Source: Chloroflexota bacterium (GTDB lineage Bacteria; Chloroflexota; Dehalococcoidia; Lucifugimonadales; Australimonadaceae). Taken from it: DNA of 11,045 nucleotides. The notes beneath the pieces are model-generated. The model saw nothing but the letters and a program-made list of their open reading frames with translations. It had not been told where the DNA came from and did not search any database. The stretch is taken from assembly GCA_022574265.1 (NCBI GenBank), contig JACZSI010000051.1, forward strand, positions 1 through 11,045, given 5' to 3'. Of this stretch, positions 1-5,954 are shown in pieces; position 1 is the stretch's first letter, and every line of letters starts with the position of its first letter. The position numbers and the translations under genes are program-made.

Positions 1-1
1 A

Positions 2-448
2 GACGCGGCCCCCGACCTCACGATCGCGGTCAGCCAGGGTGGAGATGTCATCGGCGAGGGGGACGTCACGCTGGCCGCGATCCTCGATAGCGGCAAGCCG
101 GTCGTCTTGAACTTCTGGGCGGCGCTGTGCGGTCCCTGCCGGCTGGAGATGCCGGAGTTCCAGCGCATCTACGACGAGCGCGCGCACGAGGTCACGATCC
201 TGGGCCTGGACATCGGCCCGCAGTGGCGCCTCGGCACGCGCGAGCAGGGTGAGGCATTCCTGGCCGAGATCGGCATCACCTATCCCGCCGGGACGACGTC
301 CGACCCCGACGTCAACACGAAGTTCTCGATCCTGGGGATGCCGACGACGGTCTTCATCCACGCGGACGGCCGGGTCCTGCGGACGTGGACGGGCGCGCTC
401 AACGAGGCCAAGATGAACGAGCTCATCGACGAGCTGATCGCGGGCTAA
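2..448 (+). CDS. TlpA/ResA-like thiol-disulfide oxidoreductase, 5' truncated
   Basis: The reading frame is open from base 2 to the TAA at 446-448 and has no visible start, so the N-terminus (probably a signal peptide or membrane anchor) lies upstream of the window. The 148 visible residues show a thioredoxin fold of the AhpC/TlpA type: an APDLTI entry strand (fragment residues 3-8), the strand VVLNFWA, the redox motif CGPC (43-46) followed by R-L-E-M-P, and the cis-proline loop GMPTTVFI. This family reduces or carries disulfides on the outer side of the membrane, for example in cytochrome c maturation. The Trp usually found just before the first Cys (WCGPC) is Leu here (LCGPC). A TTG at 107 also opens this frame, but it lies inside the conserved strand and cannot be the true start. 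The gene converges on the copper operon with 27 bases between stop codons. Family assignment is secure; the specific partner is not known. Confidence 0.85.
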   Translation, partial: DAAPDLTIAVSQGGDVIGEGDVTLAAILDSGKPVVLNFWAALCGPCRLEMPEFQRIYDERAHEVTILGLDIGPQWRLGTREQGEAFLAEIGITYPAGTTSDPDVNTKFSILGMPTTVFIHADGRVLRTWTGALNEAKMNELIDELIAG

Positions 449-452
449 CCCT

Positions 453-467
453 GGCTGGTTGACAGCC
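453..467. terminator. Small stem-loop between two convergent stop codons
   Basis: GGCTG (453-457) and CAGCC (463-467) form a 5-bp stem with a 5-base loop in the 27-base gap between the tlpA-like stop and the YHS stop. There is no T-run on either side, so it is at best a weak bidirectional terminator. The position is the main argument. Confidence 0.25.
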
Positions 468-475
468 GCCGGCCG

Positions 476-661
476 CTAGAGGAACTTCGCCGCGTCTTCC
501 ACGAAGGCGTGCTGGCAGCCGGTCGAGCAGAAGTAGTACGTCACGCTCTCGTGCTCCGCGGTGCCACCGGGCGGGCTCGCCTTGTCGACCGTCATCTTGC
601 ACACCGGGTCGATCGCCGTATCCCCCGCCTTCCCGAATATCGTGTCCAGCTGCTGAGTCAT
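476..661 (-). CDS. Small YHS-domain metal-binding protein
   Basis: This is a 61-residue protein. The YHS signature is plain: DPVCKM (Cys21) followed by TYYFCSTGC (Cys45, Cys49) and the usual HAFVEDAAKFL ending. YHS domains are small treble-clef-like metal-binding modules found alone or fused to copper P-type ATPases; here it is a free-standing protein. It is the third gene of the csoR-copA operon, 85 bases after copA, which suggests a copper-binding or copper-chaperone role (inference from context). The ATG at 661 is preceded by a strong GGGGAGGG ribosome-binding site. That site lies inside one arm of an 11-bp inverted repeat (669-679 / 724-734), so its translation may depend on RNA structure. 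Confidence 0.8.
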   Translation of the reverse strand: MTQQLDTIFGKAGDTAIDPVCKMTVDKASPPGGTAEHESVTYYFCSTGCQHAFVEDAAKFL

Positions 662-668
662 CTCGCCC

Positions 669-734
669 TCCCCGTTCGTTGTATGGGCCGCCGGATCCTC
701 GTTCGTGGTGAGGCACTCGAAGGACGAACGGGGA
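669..734 (-). repeat. 11-bp inverted repeat covering the YHS gene's ribosome-binding site
   Basis: TCCCCGTTCGT at 669-679 is exactly repeated in inverse as ACGAACGGGGA at 724-734, with 44 bases between. In the minus-strand mRNA the second arm contains the GGGGA part of the Shine-Dalgarno sequence for the YHS gene. The spacer also holds a partial third copy of CGTTCGT near 700-706. The repeat is directly visible; a regulatory role is inference. Confidence 0.5.
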
Positions 735-746
735 CGTGGCCTGGCC

Positions 747-3245
747 TCAGGCCTTCCAGCCCCGGAGCCGCAGGCTGTTCGTCACCACCGACACCGAGCT
801 CAGCGCCATCGCGAAGGCGGCCAGCATGGGGTTGAGGAAGCCGCTGTCGCCCAGCGCCCACCGCAGCCCCTGCGGGATGCCGCCCTCTCCGATCACCGGG
901 TACAGCAGGCCCGCCGCGACGGGGATGAGCAGGATGTTGTAGCCGAATGCCCACGCGAGGTTCTGCCGGATCGTGCGTATCGTCGCCCGCGACAGCCGGA
1001 TGGCCGCCGCGACGCCCCGCACGTCGGCCCGCATGAGCGCCACGTCGGCGGCTTCCAGAGCAACGTCGGTCCCGGTGCCGATCGCGATGCCCACGTCCGC
1101 CTGCACGAGCGCCGGCGCGTCGTTGACGCCGTCGCCCACCATCGCCACGCGCTTGCCCTCGGCTTGGAGACGCTCGATCTCGGCCGCCTTCTGCGCGGGC
1201 AGCACCTCGGCGAGCACGCGCGTGATGCCGAGCTGCGCGGCGATGGCCTCGGCCGTGGGCCGCGAATCTCCGGTCAGCATGACGACGTCGACCCCCATCG
1301 CGCGCAGCCGTGCGACCGCCTCCGCCGATTCGGGCCGCACCGCGTCGGCCACGGCAAGCATGCCGATCAGCACACCGTCCCGCAGGACGAACATGGGCGT
1401 CTTGCCCTGCGCCGCCAGCTCCCGAGCGCCCGCCTCCATGTCGCTCGACAGCTCGATGCCGGCCTGGCGGACGAGGCCCAGGCTGCCCACCGTCACCGAC
1501 GCATCACCGACGCTCCCGCGGACGCCGAGCCCCGGCGCCGCCTGGAAGGCGTCGACGGGCCGCAGCGCCAGGCCGCGCTCCTTGGCTGCCTCGACCAAGG
1601 CCCAGCCGAGCGGGTGCTCGCTGCGCTGCTCCACCGAGGCCGCGAGCACCAGTATCTCGTCCCCGCTGACGCCGGCGCCCGGCACCAGGTCGGTGAGCGA
1701 GGGCCGTCCGGCCGTGAGCGTCCCCGTCTTGTCGAAGACCACCACGCCGACCTTGTGGGCCTGCTCCAGCGACTCGGCGCCGCGGATCAGCACGCCCGCC
1801 CGCGCCCCCGCGCTCGTGCCCACCATGATGGCGGTGGGCGTGGCGAGCCCTAACGCGCACGGGCAAGCGATGATCAGCACGGCAACGGCATTGAGCATGG
1901 CCTGGTTGAACGCCGGCTCGGGACCGAAGGTGAGCCATATGACGAACGTGAGCGCCGCGACGACGATGACGACGGGCACGAAGTAGGACGCGACGGTGTC
2001 GGCGAGCCGCTGGATCGGCGCCTTCGACCCCTGCGCCTGCTGGACCAGCCGGATGATCTGCGCGAGCGCCGTCGCGCCGCCGACCTTCGTGGCGCGGAAC
2101 GTCACGCTGCCGGTCAGGTTGATCGTGCCGCCGGAGACGCCTGAGCCCTCGCCCTTGTCGATCGGCAGGCTCTCGCCGGTCAGCATCGACTCATCCACGC
2201 TCGATGCGCCGCTCGTCACCACGCCGTCGACCGGGATGCGCTCGCCGGGGCGGACGACCACGAGGTCGTCGGGCACGACGTCGGTGATGGGCACGTCGGC
2301 CTCCTCGCCGTCACGGATGACACGGGCCGTCCGCGGTTGGAGGCCCATGAGCGCGCGGATGGCGTCGGATGCGCTGCCCTTGGCCCGCGCCTCCAGCAGC
2401 CGGCCGAACAGGATCAGCGCGATGATCGTGGCCGACGAATCGAAGTAGGTCGCTCCCGAGCCGGCGCCGATGCCGCCGAAGACCGTGACGACGGCGCTGT
2501 AGCCGTAGGCCACCGACGTGCCGAGCGCGATCAGCGTGTTCATGTTGGAGGTCCCGTGCTTGAGCGCGCTCCACGCACTCGCGTAGAAGGGCCGCGCCGC
2601 CCAGAATTGCACGGGCGTCGCCAGCGCCATGGCGATCGCGTTGAGCCAGCCCATCCCGATCGTGCGCTCGACGCCCGGCACGAGCATGAGCGCCATGATG
2701 GCGGCCGCGCTCGTGCCGCTCACGATGAGCCGCCGGCGCAGCCGCCGCACCTCGGTCCGGCGGGAGAGGCGCTCGATCTCTGCCTCCAGCGTGTCCGAGC
2801 CGCCGATCTCGCGCGCCTCGTAGCCGGCCTCGGCCACCGCCGCCCGCATGTCGTCGATCGCGACCGCGCCCGGCATGTACGTCAGCACCACCTGCTCCGC
2901 CTCGGCGCTCGCCTCGACGCGCCCCACGCCGTCGAGGGCACGCAGCGCCGACTCGACGCGTTGGGCGGCGGCCGCGTCGGCGAGCCCGGGAACGCTCAGG
3001 ACCGCGTCCTGCCTGGCCGTGCCGTAACCGGCGCTGGCCACCGCGCTCGCCATCGCGCTCACGGTCCGCCCGTCCGGGGCGAAGGTGACTGCGGCGGTCT
3101 CGGTGGCGAGGTTCACGACGACGTCAGAGACGCCCGCGACCGTCTCGATGGCACGCTCAACGGTGCTCACGCACGATGCGCAGGTCATGCCCTCGATGGG
3201 CAGCACGACCCGGCGGGTCGGCTCGGCGACTTGATGCTGCGTCAT
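747..3245 (-). CDS. copA: Copper-exporting P1B-1-type ATPase CopA
   Basis: CopA pumps Cu(I) out of the cytoplasm using ATP. In the 833-residue numbering from the GTG at 3248, the parts in order are: an N-terminal heavy-metal domain with GMTCASC (20-26); a second heavy-metal-like domain (about 82-145) whose Cys are gone; TGES of the actuator domain (357-360); the intramembrane CPC (462-464); the phosphorylated Asp in DKTGTLT (Asp506); the nucleotide-binding HP (545-546); and GDGVNDAP (705-712). The last helices have YN and M-A-L-S-S, the Cu(I)-specific ligand set of P1B-1 pumps. The csoR stop overlaps the start: GTG (3248-3246) and ATG (3245-3243) are adjacent, and the TGA lies across them. 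Either start gives tight translational coupling; the ATG is annotated here. Full length for the family. Regulated with csoR from the copper-sensing promoter upstream. Confidence 0.95.
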   Translation of the reverse strand: MTQHQVAEPTRRVVLPIEGMTCASCVSTVERAIETVAGVSDVVVNLATETAAVTFAPDGRTVSAMASAVASAGYGTARQDAVLSVPGLADAAAAQRVESALRALDGVGRVEASAEAEQVVLTYMPGAVAIDDMRAAVAEAGYEAREIGGSDTLEAEIERLSRRTEVRRLRRRLIVSGTSAAAIMALMLVPGVERTIGMGWLNAIAMALATPVQFWAARPFYASAWSALKHGTSNMNTLIALGTSVAYGYSAVVTVFGGIGAGSGATYFDSSATIIALILFGRLLEARAKGSASDAIRALMGLQPRTARVIRDGEEADVPITDVVPDDLVVVRPGERIPVDGVVTSGASSVDESMLTGESLPIDKGEGSGVSGGTINLTGSVTFRATKVGGATALAQIIRLVQQAQGSKAPIQRLADTVASYFVPVVIVVAALTFVIWLTFGPEPAFNQAMLNAVAVLIIACPCALGLATPTAIMVGTSAGARAGVLIRGAESLEQAHKVGVVVFDKTGTLTAGRPSLTDLVPGAGVSGDEILVLAASVEQRSEHPLGWALVEAAKERGLALRPVDAFQAAPGLGVRGSVGDASVTVGSLGLVRQAGIELSSDMEAGARELAAQGKTPMFVLRDGVLIGMLAVADAVRPESAEAVARLRAMGVDVVMLTGDSRPTAEAIAAQLGITRVLAEVLPAQKAAEIERLQAEGKRVAMVGDGVNDAPALVQADVGIAIGTGTDVALEAADVALMRADVRGVAAAIRLSRATIRTIRQNLAWAFGYNILLIPVAAGLLYPVIGEGGIPQGLRWALGDSGFLNPMLAAFAMALSSVSVVTNSLRLRGWKA

Positions 3246-3511
3246 CACCGGTTCGCCACTTCGTACAGCTCGAGCAGCTCGCCCAGGACCTCCTCTTCCC
3301 GCCCCTCGCGGACGCCGTCGACGACGCAGGAGCGCAGGTGGCCGTCGAGCATGAGCAGCTCCAGCTTCTCGATGGCGCGGCGCACGGCGTGTGTCTGCTT
3401 CAGCACGTCGACGCAGTAGGCGTCGGCCTCGATCATCCGGCGGACGCCGTCGAGGTGGCCCGCGAGGTAGTTGAGCCGCTTGAGCGCATCGTCCTTGACG
3501 GGAGCAAGCAT
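3245..3511 (-). CDS. csoR: Copper-sensing repressor CsoR
   Basis: This is an 88-residue all-helical DUF156 repressor. The residues that define Cu(I) sensing are present: Cys33, His58 and Cys62. Second-shell Tyr32 and Glu78 are also there, each three positions below the Mycobacterium tuberculosis CsoR residues (Cys36, His61, Cys65, Tyr35, Glu81). This matches the Cu(I) subgroup better than the FrmR or RcnR subgroups. CsoR binds its operator without copper and lets go when Cu(I) binds. The ATG at 3511 has a perfect AGGAGG (complement of 3519-3524) at good spacing. It is first in the operon with copA and the YHS gene, and a CsoR-like operator lies in its 5' leader. Confidence 0.93.
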   Translation of the reverse strand: MLAPVKDDALKRLNYLAGHLDGVRRMIEADAYCVDVLKQTHAVRRAIEKLELLMLDGHLRSCVVDGVREGREEEVLGELLELYEVANR

Positions 3512-3540
3512 CGAAGAGCCTCCTGCTCGACCAAGCTTAG

Positions 3541-3563
3541 ACCCATACCCCCTGGGGGAGGGT
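3541..3563. promoter_or_regulatory. CsoR operator
   Basis: This is a G/C-tract inverted repeat: ACCC (3541-3544), ATA, CCCCC (3548-3552), centre T3553, GGGGG (3554-3558), A, GGGT (3560-3563). On the minus strand it contains GGGGGTATGGGT, the kind of half-site known for CsoR operators. It sits between the predicted transcription start and the csoR start codon, where bound repressor would block transcription of csoR-copA-YHS. Confidence 0.75.
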
Positions 3564-3570
3564 CGCTCAC

Positions 3571-3599
3571 AGTGTACGCGCTTGACGCGGGCGTTTCAA
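3571..3599 (-). promoter_or_regulatory. Promoter of the csoR-copA-YHS operon
   Basis: On the minus strand the -35 is TTGAAA (complement of 3594-3599), the spacer is exactly 17 bases, and the -10 is TACACT (complement of 3571-3576). The predicted start at about 3563-3565 falls at the edge of the CsoR operator. Confidence 0.65.
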
Positions 3600-3615
3600 C
3601 TGGTGGCCCGCGCCG

Positions 3616-3621
3616 TATACT
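3616..3621 (+). promoter_or_regulatory. -10 box of the 57-residue membrane protein gene (probable leaderless mRNA)
   Basis: TATACT at 3616-3621 is followed by eight bases and then the ATG at 3630. Transcription would start at or within a base or two of the ATG, and no Shine-Dalgarno sequence is present. A -35 is weak (TTTCAA at 3594-3599, spacing 16). The promoter diverges from the csoR promoter. Confidence 0.45.
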
Positions 3622-3629
3622 GCGTCGCC

Positions 3630-3803
3630 ATGACGCAGATCGGCTACGGCATCATCGGGTCACTGGCGCTGAGCGGGGTGCTGGTGGTCGTGCTGGTCGT
3701 GCTCGCGGGCATGCCGGTGCTCGCGGGGCTGGGGCTGCTGGCCGCGCTCGACGTCGCCATCGTCTTCGGCGGCTATGCGGCGATGCGGCGGGCCCGGCGC
3801 TAG
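3630..3803 (+). CDS. 57-residue two-helix membrane protein of unknown function
   Basis: The protein is almost entirely hydrophobic: helix 1 spans about residues 5-27 and helix 2 about 29-50, with a basic tail ending MRRARR. That tail should stay in the cytoplasm. I do not recognise a family. The ATG at 3630 is chosen over upstream in-frame codons because those would run through the csoR promoter and operator, and because a good -10 box lies just ahead of it. Its TAG (3801-3803) overlaps the TAG of the convergent PspAB-like gene in the four bases CTAG. Position next to the copper operon could mean nothing more than shared intergenic space. Confidence 0.55.
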   Translation: MTQIGYGIIGSLALSGVLVVVLVVLAGMPVLAGLGLLAALDVAIVFGGYAAMRRARR

Positions 3804-4360
3804 ACCGGCATGCCCCAGATCGGGTACCACTCGCTGATCTGGCGCGCCGTGGGGAGCGTCTTGCGCAGCGCCGCTTCCATGCGCAGCTCGAGCGGGTGGT
3901 CGCGCTCGCTGTCCTCGTCGTCGCCGAGCGGCGCGAAGGGCGTGTAGGCCCGCACGCGCGGCTGGTACATCCAGTAGACCCGCCGCTCCTTCCACTTGAA
4001 CGGGTAGATGGCCGCGATGACGCGGTCACCCAGGCCGCCTGCCTCGAGCGCTGTGCCGATGACCTCCGTCGCGGCGGCGAGCTCGGGGAGCCCTTCACCC
4101 CGGACGACCACCCACGGGTGCCCGTCGCCGTCGCTCACGACGTCGAAGCGGGCGTCGGAGGACGACAGCGCGCTGAGCGCCGCGCCCACCTCCGCCTTCG
4201 CCGCATCGGGGTCCTGGTCGGCGTTCGGGCGGACCAGCACGCCGACCTCGCCCGTGGTGACGGTCTCGAACTCCCGCTCGAGGCGCTCGGCAGCGCGGCC
4301 CATGGCCTCTGCGGCCGTCTCCCAGTCCGCGGTCTTGTTCTTCGAGAGGAACCAGCACAT
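3800..4360 (-). CDS. PspA-associated PspAB-like protein
   Basis: This is a 186-residue soluble protein. The C-terminal half matches what I remember of the PspAB family (partners of the phage-shock protein PspA in actinobacteria and relatives): G-HPWVVVRGEGLPELAAA (near 100), a central Y-Y-PFAPLG segment, then RDHPLELRMEAALRKTLP and the hallmark ending EWYPIWGMPV. Function in the family is poorly known and thought to be envelope stress. The frame stays open to 4462, where a GTG overlaps the aminotransferase stop. That 34-residue extension would translate through an intrinsic terminator (4411-4429), so the ATG at 4360 (MCWFLSKN) is preferred. No clear ribosome-binding site precedes it. No pspA lies in the window. 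Family assignment is from memory of the motif pattern and is moderately secure. Confidence 0.65.
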   Translation of the reverse strand: MCWFLSKNKTADWETAAEAMGRAAERLEREFETVTTGEVGVLVRPNADQDPDAAKAEVGAALSALSSSDARFDVVSDGDGHPWVVVRGEGLPELAAATEVIGTALEAGGLGDRVIAAIYPFKWKERRVYWMYQPRVRAYTPFAPLGDDEDSERDHPLELRMEAALRKTLPTARQISEWYPIWGMPV

Positions 4361-4410
4361 ATGCGCTACGCCAGTACCATGATGCCGCTCTCCATCATCC
4401 CCACCCCTCC

Positions 4411-4429
4411 AAAAGCCCCTCTTGGGGGC
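4411..4429 (-). terminator. Intrinsic terminator of the aminotransferase gene
   Basis: On the minus strand GCCCC, loop CAAGA, GGGGC (complement of 4415-4429) is followed at once by TTTT (complement of 4411-4414). It lies 30 bases beyond the aminotransferase stop and ahead of the PspAB-like ATG, separating the two transcription units. Confidence 0.6.
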
Positions 4430-4458
4430 GCCCATGATAACGGACGCCGCCGCTTGGG

Positions 4459-5646
4459 TCACGACGCGGCGAGCGCTCGCGCGGCGGCCCGGAAGCCGGG
4501 CGCGGCTCCTTCGAGCACGCTTTCGTCAACGCAGTACGAGATGCGGAAGTAGCCGGGCATGCCGAAACCGCGGCCAGGCACGACCAGCACGCCGTGCTCC
4601 TGGAGCGCGCTCACGAGCCGCATCTCGTCGTCCACGGGGGAGCGCGGGAACATATAGAAGGCGCCCCCCGGCTTGAACACGTCGTATCCAGCGTCCACCA
4701 GGACGCCGTGCAGGTAGTCGCGCTTGGCCTGGTAGTCGCCGACGTCGACCGTGACGCCCTGGAGGCCGCGGACGAGGTGCTGCATGAGCGCCGGCGCGTT
4801 CACGAACCCCAGCGTGCGGTTGCAGAAGACGAGCGCGTCCATCAGCTCCTCGCCGCCGGGGAGCTCGGGGCTGAGCGCGACGTACCCGATGCGCTCGCCG
4901 GGCAGCGCGAGGTCCTTCGAATGCGACGTGACGGTGACGGTGCGCGGGTAGACGGCCTGCGGGAACGGGTACGCCGCGCCGTCGAAGATGATCTTGCGGT
5001 ACGGCTCGTCGCTCAGGAGGTATATCTCGGTGCCGAGCTCCGCCCCTCGGCGTTCGAGGAGCTCGGCAAGCTCCGCGATGAAGCCGGCGTCGTAGACGGC
5101 CCCCGAGGGGTTGTTGGGCGAGTTGAGCAGGACCACCCGCGTGCGGGCCGTCAGCTTCGACCCGAGCTCGGCGAGGCCGGGCGTGAAGCCGGCGCCGCAG
5201 CCGACGACGACGGGCACGGCGCCGTGGTTCGCGGCGTAGAAGAGGTACTCGGCGAAGAAAGGCGCGAGGACGACGACCTCGTCGCCGGGGTCGCAGAGCG
5301 CGTGCAGCACGACGTTGATCCCGCCGCCGGCGCCGACGCACATCATGATGTGCTGCGGCTCATAGGGCAGCCCGGTGTCGCCGGCCAGCGCGCCCGCGAC
5401 CGCCGCGCGGGTCTCCGGATAGCCCGCGTTGGGCATGTAGCGGTGCGCCCCGGCCGGGGGCGCGTCCGCGTAGGCGCGGAGCGCGTCGAAGAACTCGGCC
5501 GGCGGCTCCATGACCGGATTGCCCAAGGAGAGGTCGAAGACGTTCTCCTCGCCGCGCTCGCGCTTGAGCTTGATGCCCAGCTCGAACATCCGGCGGATCC
5601 AGGAGCTGTCGGCCATGTGCTTCCGCACGCCGGCGGCGATCGCCAA
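4459..5646 (-). CDS. Class I/II PLP-dependent aminotransferase
   Basis: This is a 395-residue fold-type I aminotransferase, likely acting on an amino acid/2-oxo acid pair; the substrate cannot be read from sequence. Visible cofactor residues are NSPNNPSG (Asn178), DEPYR (Asp213 to the pyridine nitrogen, Tyr216), the Schiff-base Lys244 in SHSKDLALPGERIGY, phosphate-binding Arg252, and the carboxylate-binding Arg368 in FRISYC. Glycines at 105-109 (GAGGG) form the phosphate loop. The TTG start at 5646 is preferred to the ATG at 5616 because the first residues (MAIAAGVRKHMADSSWIRRMFE) fit the family's usual N-terminus and GGGGTGA precedes the TTG. The family is often labelled aspartate aminotransferase, but that is not supported beyond family level. 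It stands alone with its own promoter and terminator. Confidence 0.9.
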   Translation of the reverse strand: MAIAAGVRKHMADSSWIRRMFELGIKLKRERGEENVFDLSLGNPVMEPPAEFFDALRAYADAPPAGAHRYMPNAGYPETRAAVAGALAGDTGLPYEPQHIMMCVGAGGGINVVLHALCDPGDEVVVLAPFFAEYLFYAANHGAVPVVVGCGAGFTPGLAELGSKLTARTRVVLLNSPNNPSGAVYDAGFIAELAELLERRGAELGTEIYLLSDEPYRKIIFDGAAYPFPQAVYPRTVTVTSHSKDLALPGERIGYVALSPELPGGEELMDALVFCNRTLGFVNAPALMQHLVRGLQGVTVDVGDYQAKRDYLHGVLVDAGYDVFKPGGAFYMFPRSPVDDEMRLVSALQEHGVLVVPGRGFGMPGYFRISYCVDESVLEGAAPGFRAAARALAAS

Positions 5647-5669
5647 TGCTCACCCCGTTTGCGCGCGCC

Positions 5670-5678
5670 AGCATACCA
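5670..5678 (-). promoter_or_regulatory. Extended -10 promoter of the aminotransferase gene
   Basis: On the minus strand TGG-TATGCT (complement of 5670-5678) is an extended -10, with a start expected near 5663 and a leader of about 17 bases carrying GGGGTGA before the TTG. The -35 region is poor and is covered by the first GGCAGTGC site (5691-5698), as expected for a regulated promoter. Confidence 0.45.
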
Positions 5679-5690
5679 GCAGGGCACCGG

Positions 5691-5737
5691 GGCACTGCCT
5701 TGGACGAGCGGCAGTGCTTCGAAGGGGCGGCAGTGCC
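5691..5737. repeat. Three GGCAGTGC sites at 19-base spacing
   Basis: GGCACTGC at 5691-5698 (inverse), GGCAGTGC at 5710-5717 and GGCAGTGC at 5729-5736 (direct) begin exactly 19 bases apart. The two direct copies extend to GCGGCAGTGC. The first covers the -35 region of the aminotransferase promoter. This could be an operator array or the edge of the palindromic element next to it. Confidence 0.45.
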
Positions 5738-5739
5738 GT

Positions 5740-5775
5740 CCCCCGCCCTCTCCCTGGCCAGGGAGAGGGCGGGGG
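5740..5775. repeat. Perfect 36-bp palindrome, first arm of a REP-like doublet
   Basis: CCCCCGCCCTCTCCCTGG (5740-5757) is followed with no spacer by its exact reverse complement (5758-5775). The sequence continues GTGAGGG, giving the GGGCGGGGGTGAGGG pattern that I recall as a widely scattered intergenic palindrome in high-GC bacterial genomes. In this window it lies between divergent promoters. Confidence 0.7.
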
Positions 5776-5824
5776 TGAGGGTCGAGCCGGGCGGGACGGC
5801 GGCCATCGGCCGCGCCCCCTCACC
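5774..5824. repeat. Inverted repeat GGTGAGGG/CCCTCACC enclosing a GCGGCC hairpin
   Basis: GGTGAGGG (5774-5781) is the exact inverse of CCCTCACC (5817-5824). Between them GCGGCC (5799-5804) and GGCCGC (5808-5813) form a second stem with a 3-base loop. The outer repeat joins the two REP-like hairpins into one inverted unit. Confidence 0.5.
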
Positions 5825-5828
5825 TCAA

Positions 5829-5852
5829 TCCTCTCCCCCTTGGGGGCGAGGA
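5829..5852. repeat. Second hairpin of the REP-like doublet
   Basis: TCCTCTCCCCC (5829-5839), loop TT, GGGGGCGAGGA (5842-5852) form an 11-bp stem with one mismatch. With the CCCTCACCTCAA sequence just before it, this looks like an inverted, diverged copy of the 5740-5781 element. Confidence 0.55.
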
Positions 5853-5889
5853 GGAAGAACGAGGCTGCCACCCAGAGAAAGCTAGCCGC

Positions 5890-5911
5890 TCCGCGCGGCG
5901 GACCGCGCGGA
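5890..5911. repeat. Stem-loop upstream of the 83-residue protein gene
   Basis: TCCGCGCGG (5890-5898), CGGA, CCGCGCGGA (5903-5911) form a perfect 9-bp stem with a 4-base loop. It occupies the -35 region of the promoter at 5918-5926 and could be an operator. Confidence 0.4.
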
Positions 5912-5917
5912 CCGGGC

Positions 5918-5926
5918 TGGTATCAT
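5918..5926 (+). promoter_or_regulatory. Extended -10 promoter of the 83-residue protein gene
   Basis: TGG-TATCAT at 5918-5926 is an extended -10 like that of the divergent aminotransferase. The expected start near 5933 rules out the ATG at 5925 and supports the ATG at 5955. No good -35 is visible. Confidence 0.45.
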
Positions 5927-5954
5927 GGCCCCGCCGAGCCGCAGGGGGTCTTTC

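Noticed and set aside
705..1853. 382-codon open frame antisense to copA
   Set aside because: Same GC-driven shadow; the composition is His/Arg-rich with no recognisable fold, while copA in the other strand has every P-type ATPase motif.
4361..4462. GTG start of the PspAB-like gene overlapping the aminotransferase stop
   Set aside because: The GTGA overlap is tempting as translational coupling, but the intervening sequence encodes an intrinsic terminator and a non-conserved Gly/Arg-rich peptide.
4594..5778. 394-codon open frame antisense to the aminotransferase
   Set aside because: Shadow frame; it would also read through the palindrome cluster at 5740-5775 and shows no motif.
5691..5852. 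CRISPR array or tandem repeat
   Set aside because: The repeated units are palindromes and 8-bp sites without unique spacers of uniform length, and no cas genes are present.
5925..5954. Upstream ATG (5925) for the 83-residue protein
   Set aside because: It overlaps the TATCAT -10 box and lacks a ribosome-binding site, whereas the ATG at 5955 has AGGGGGT.
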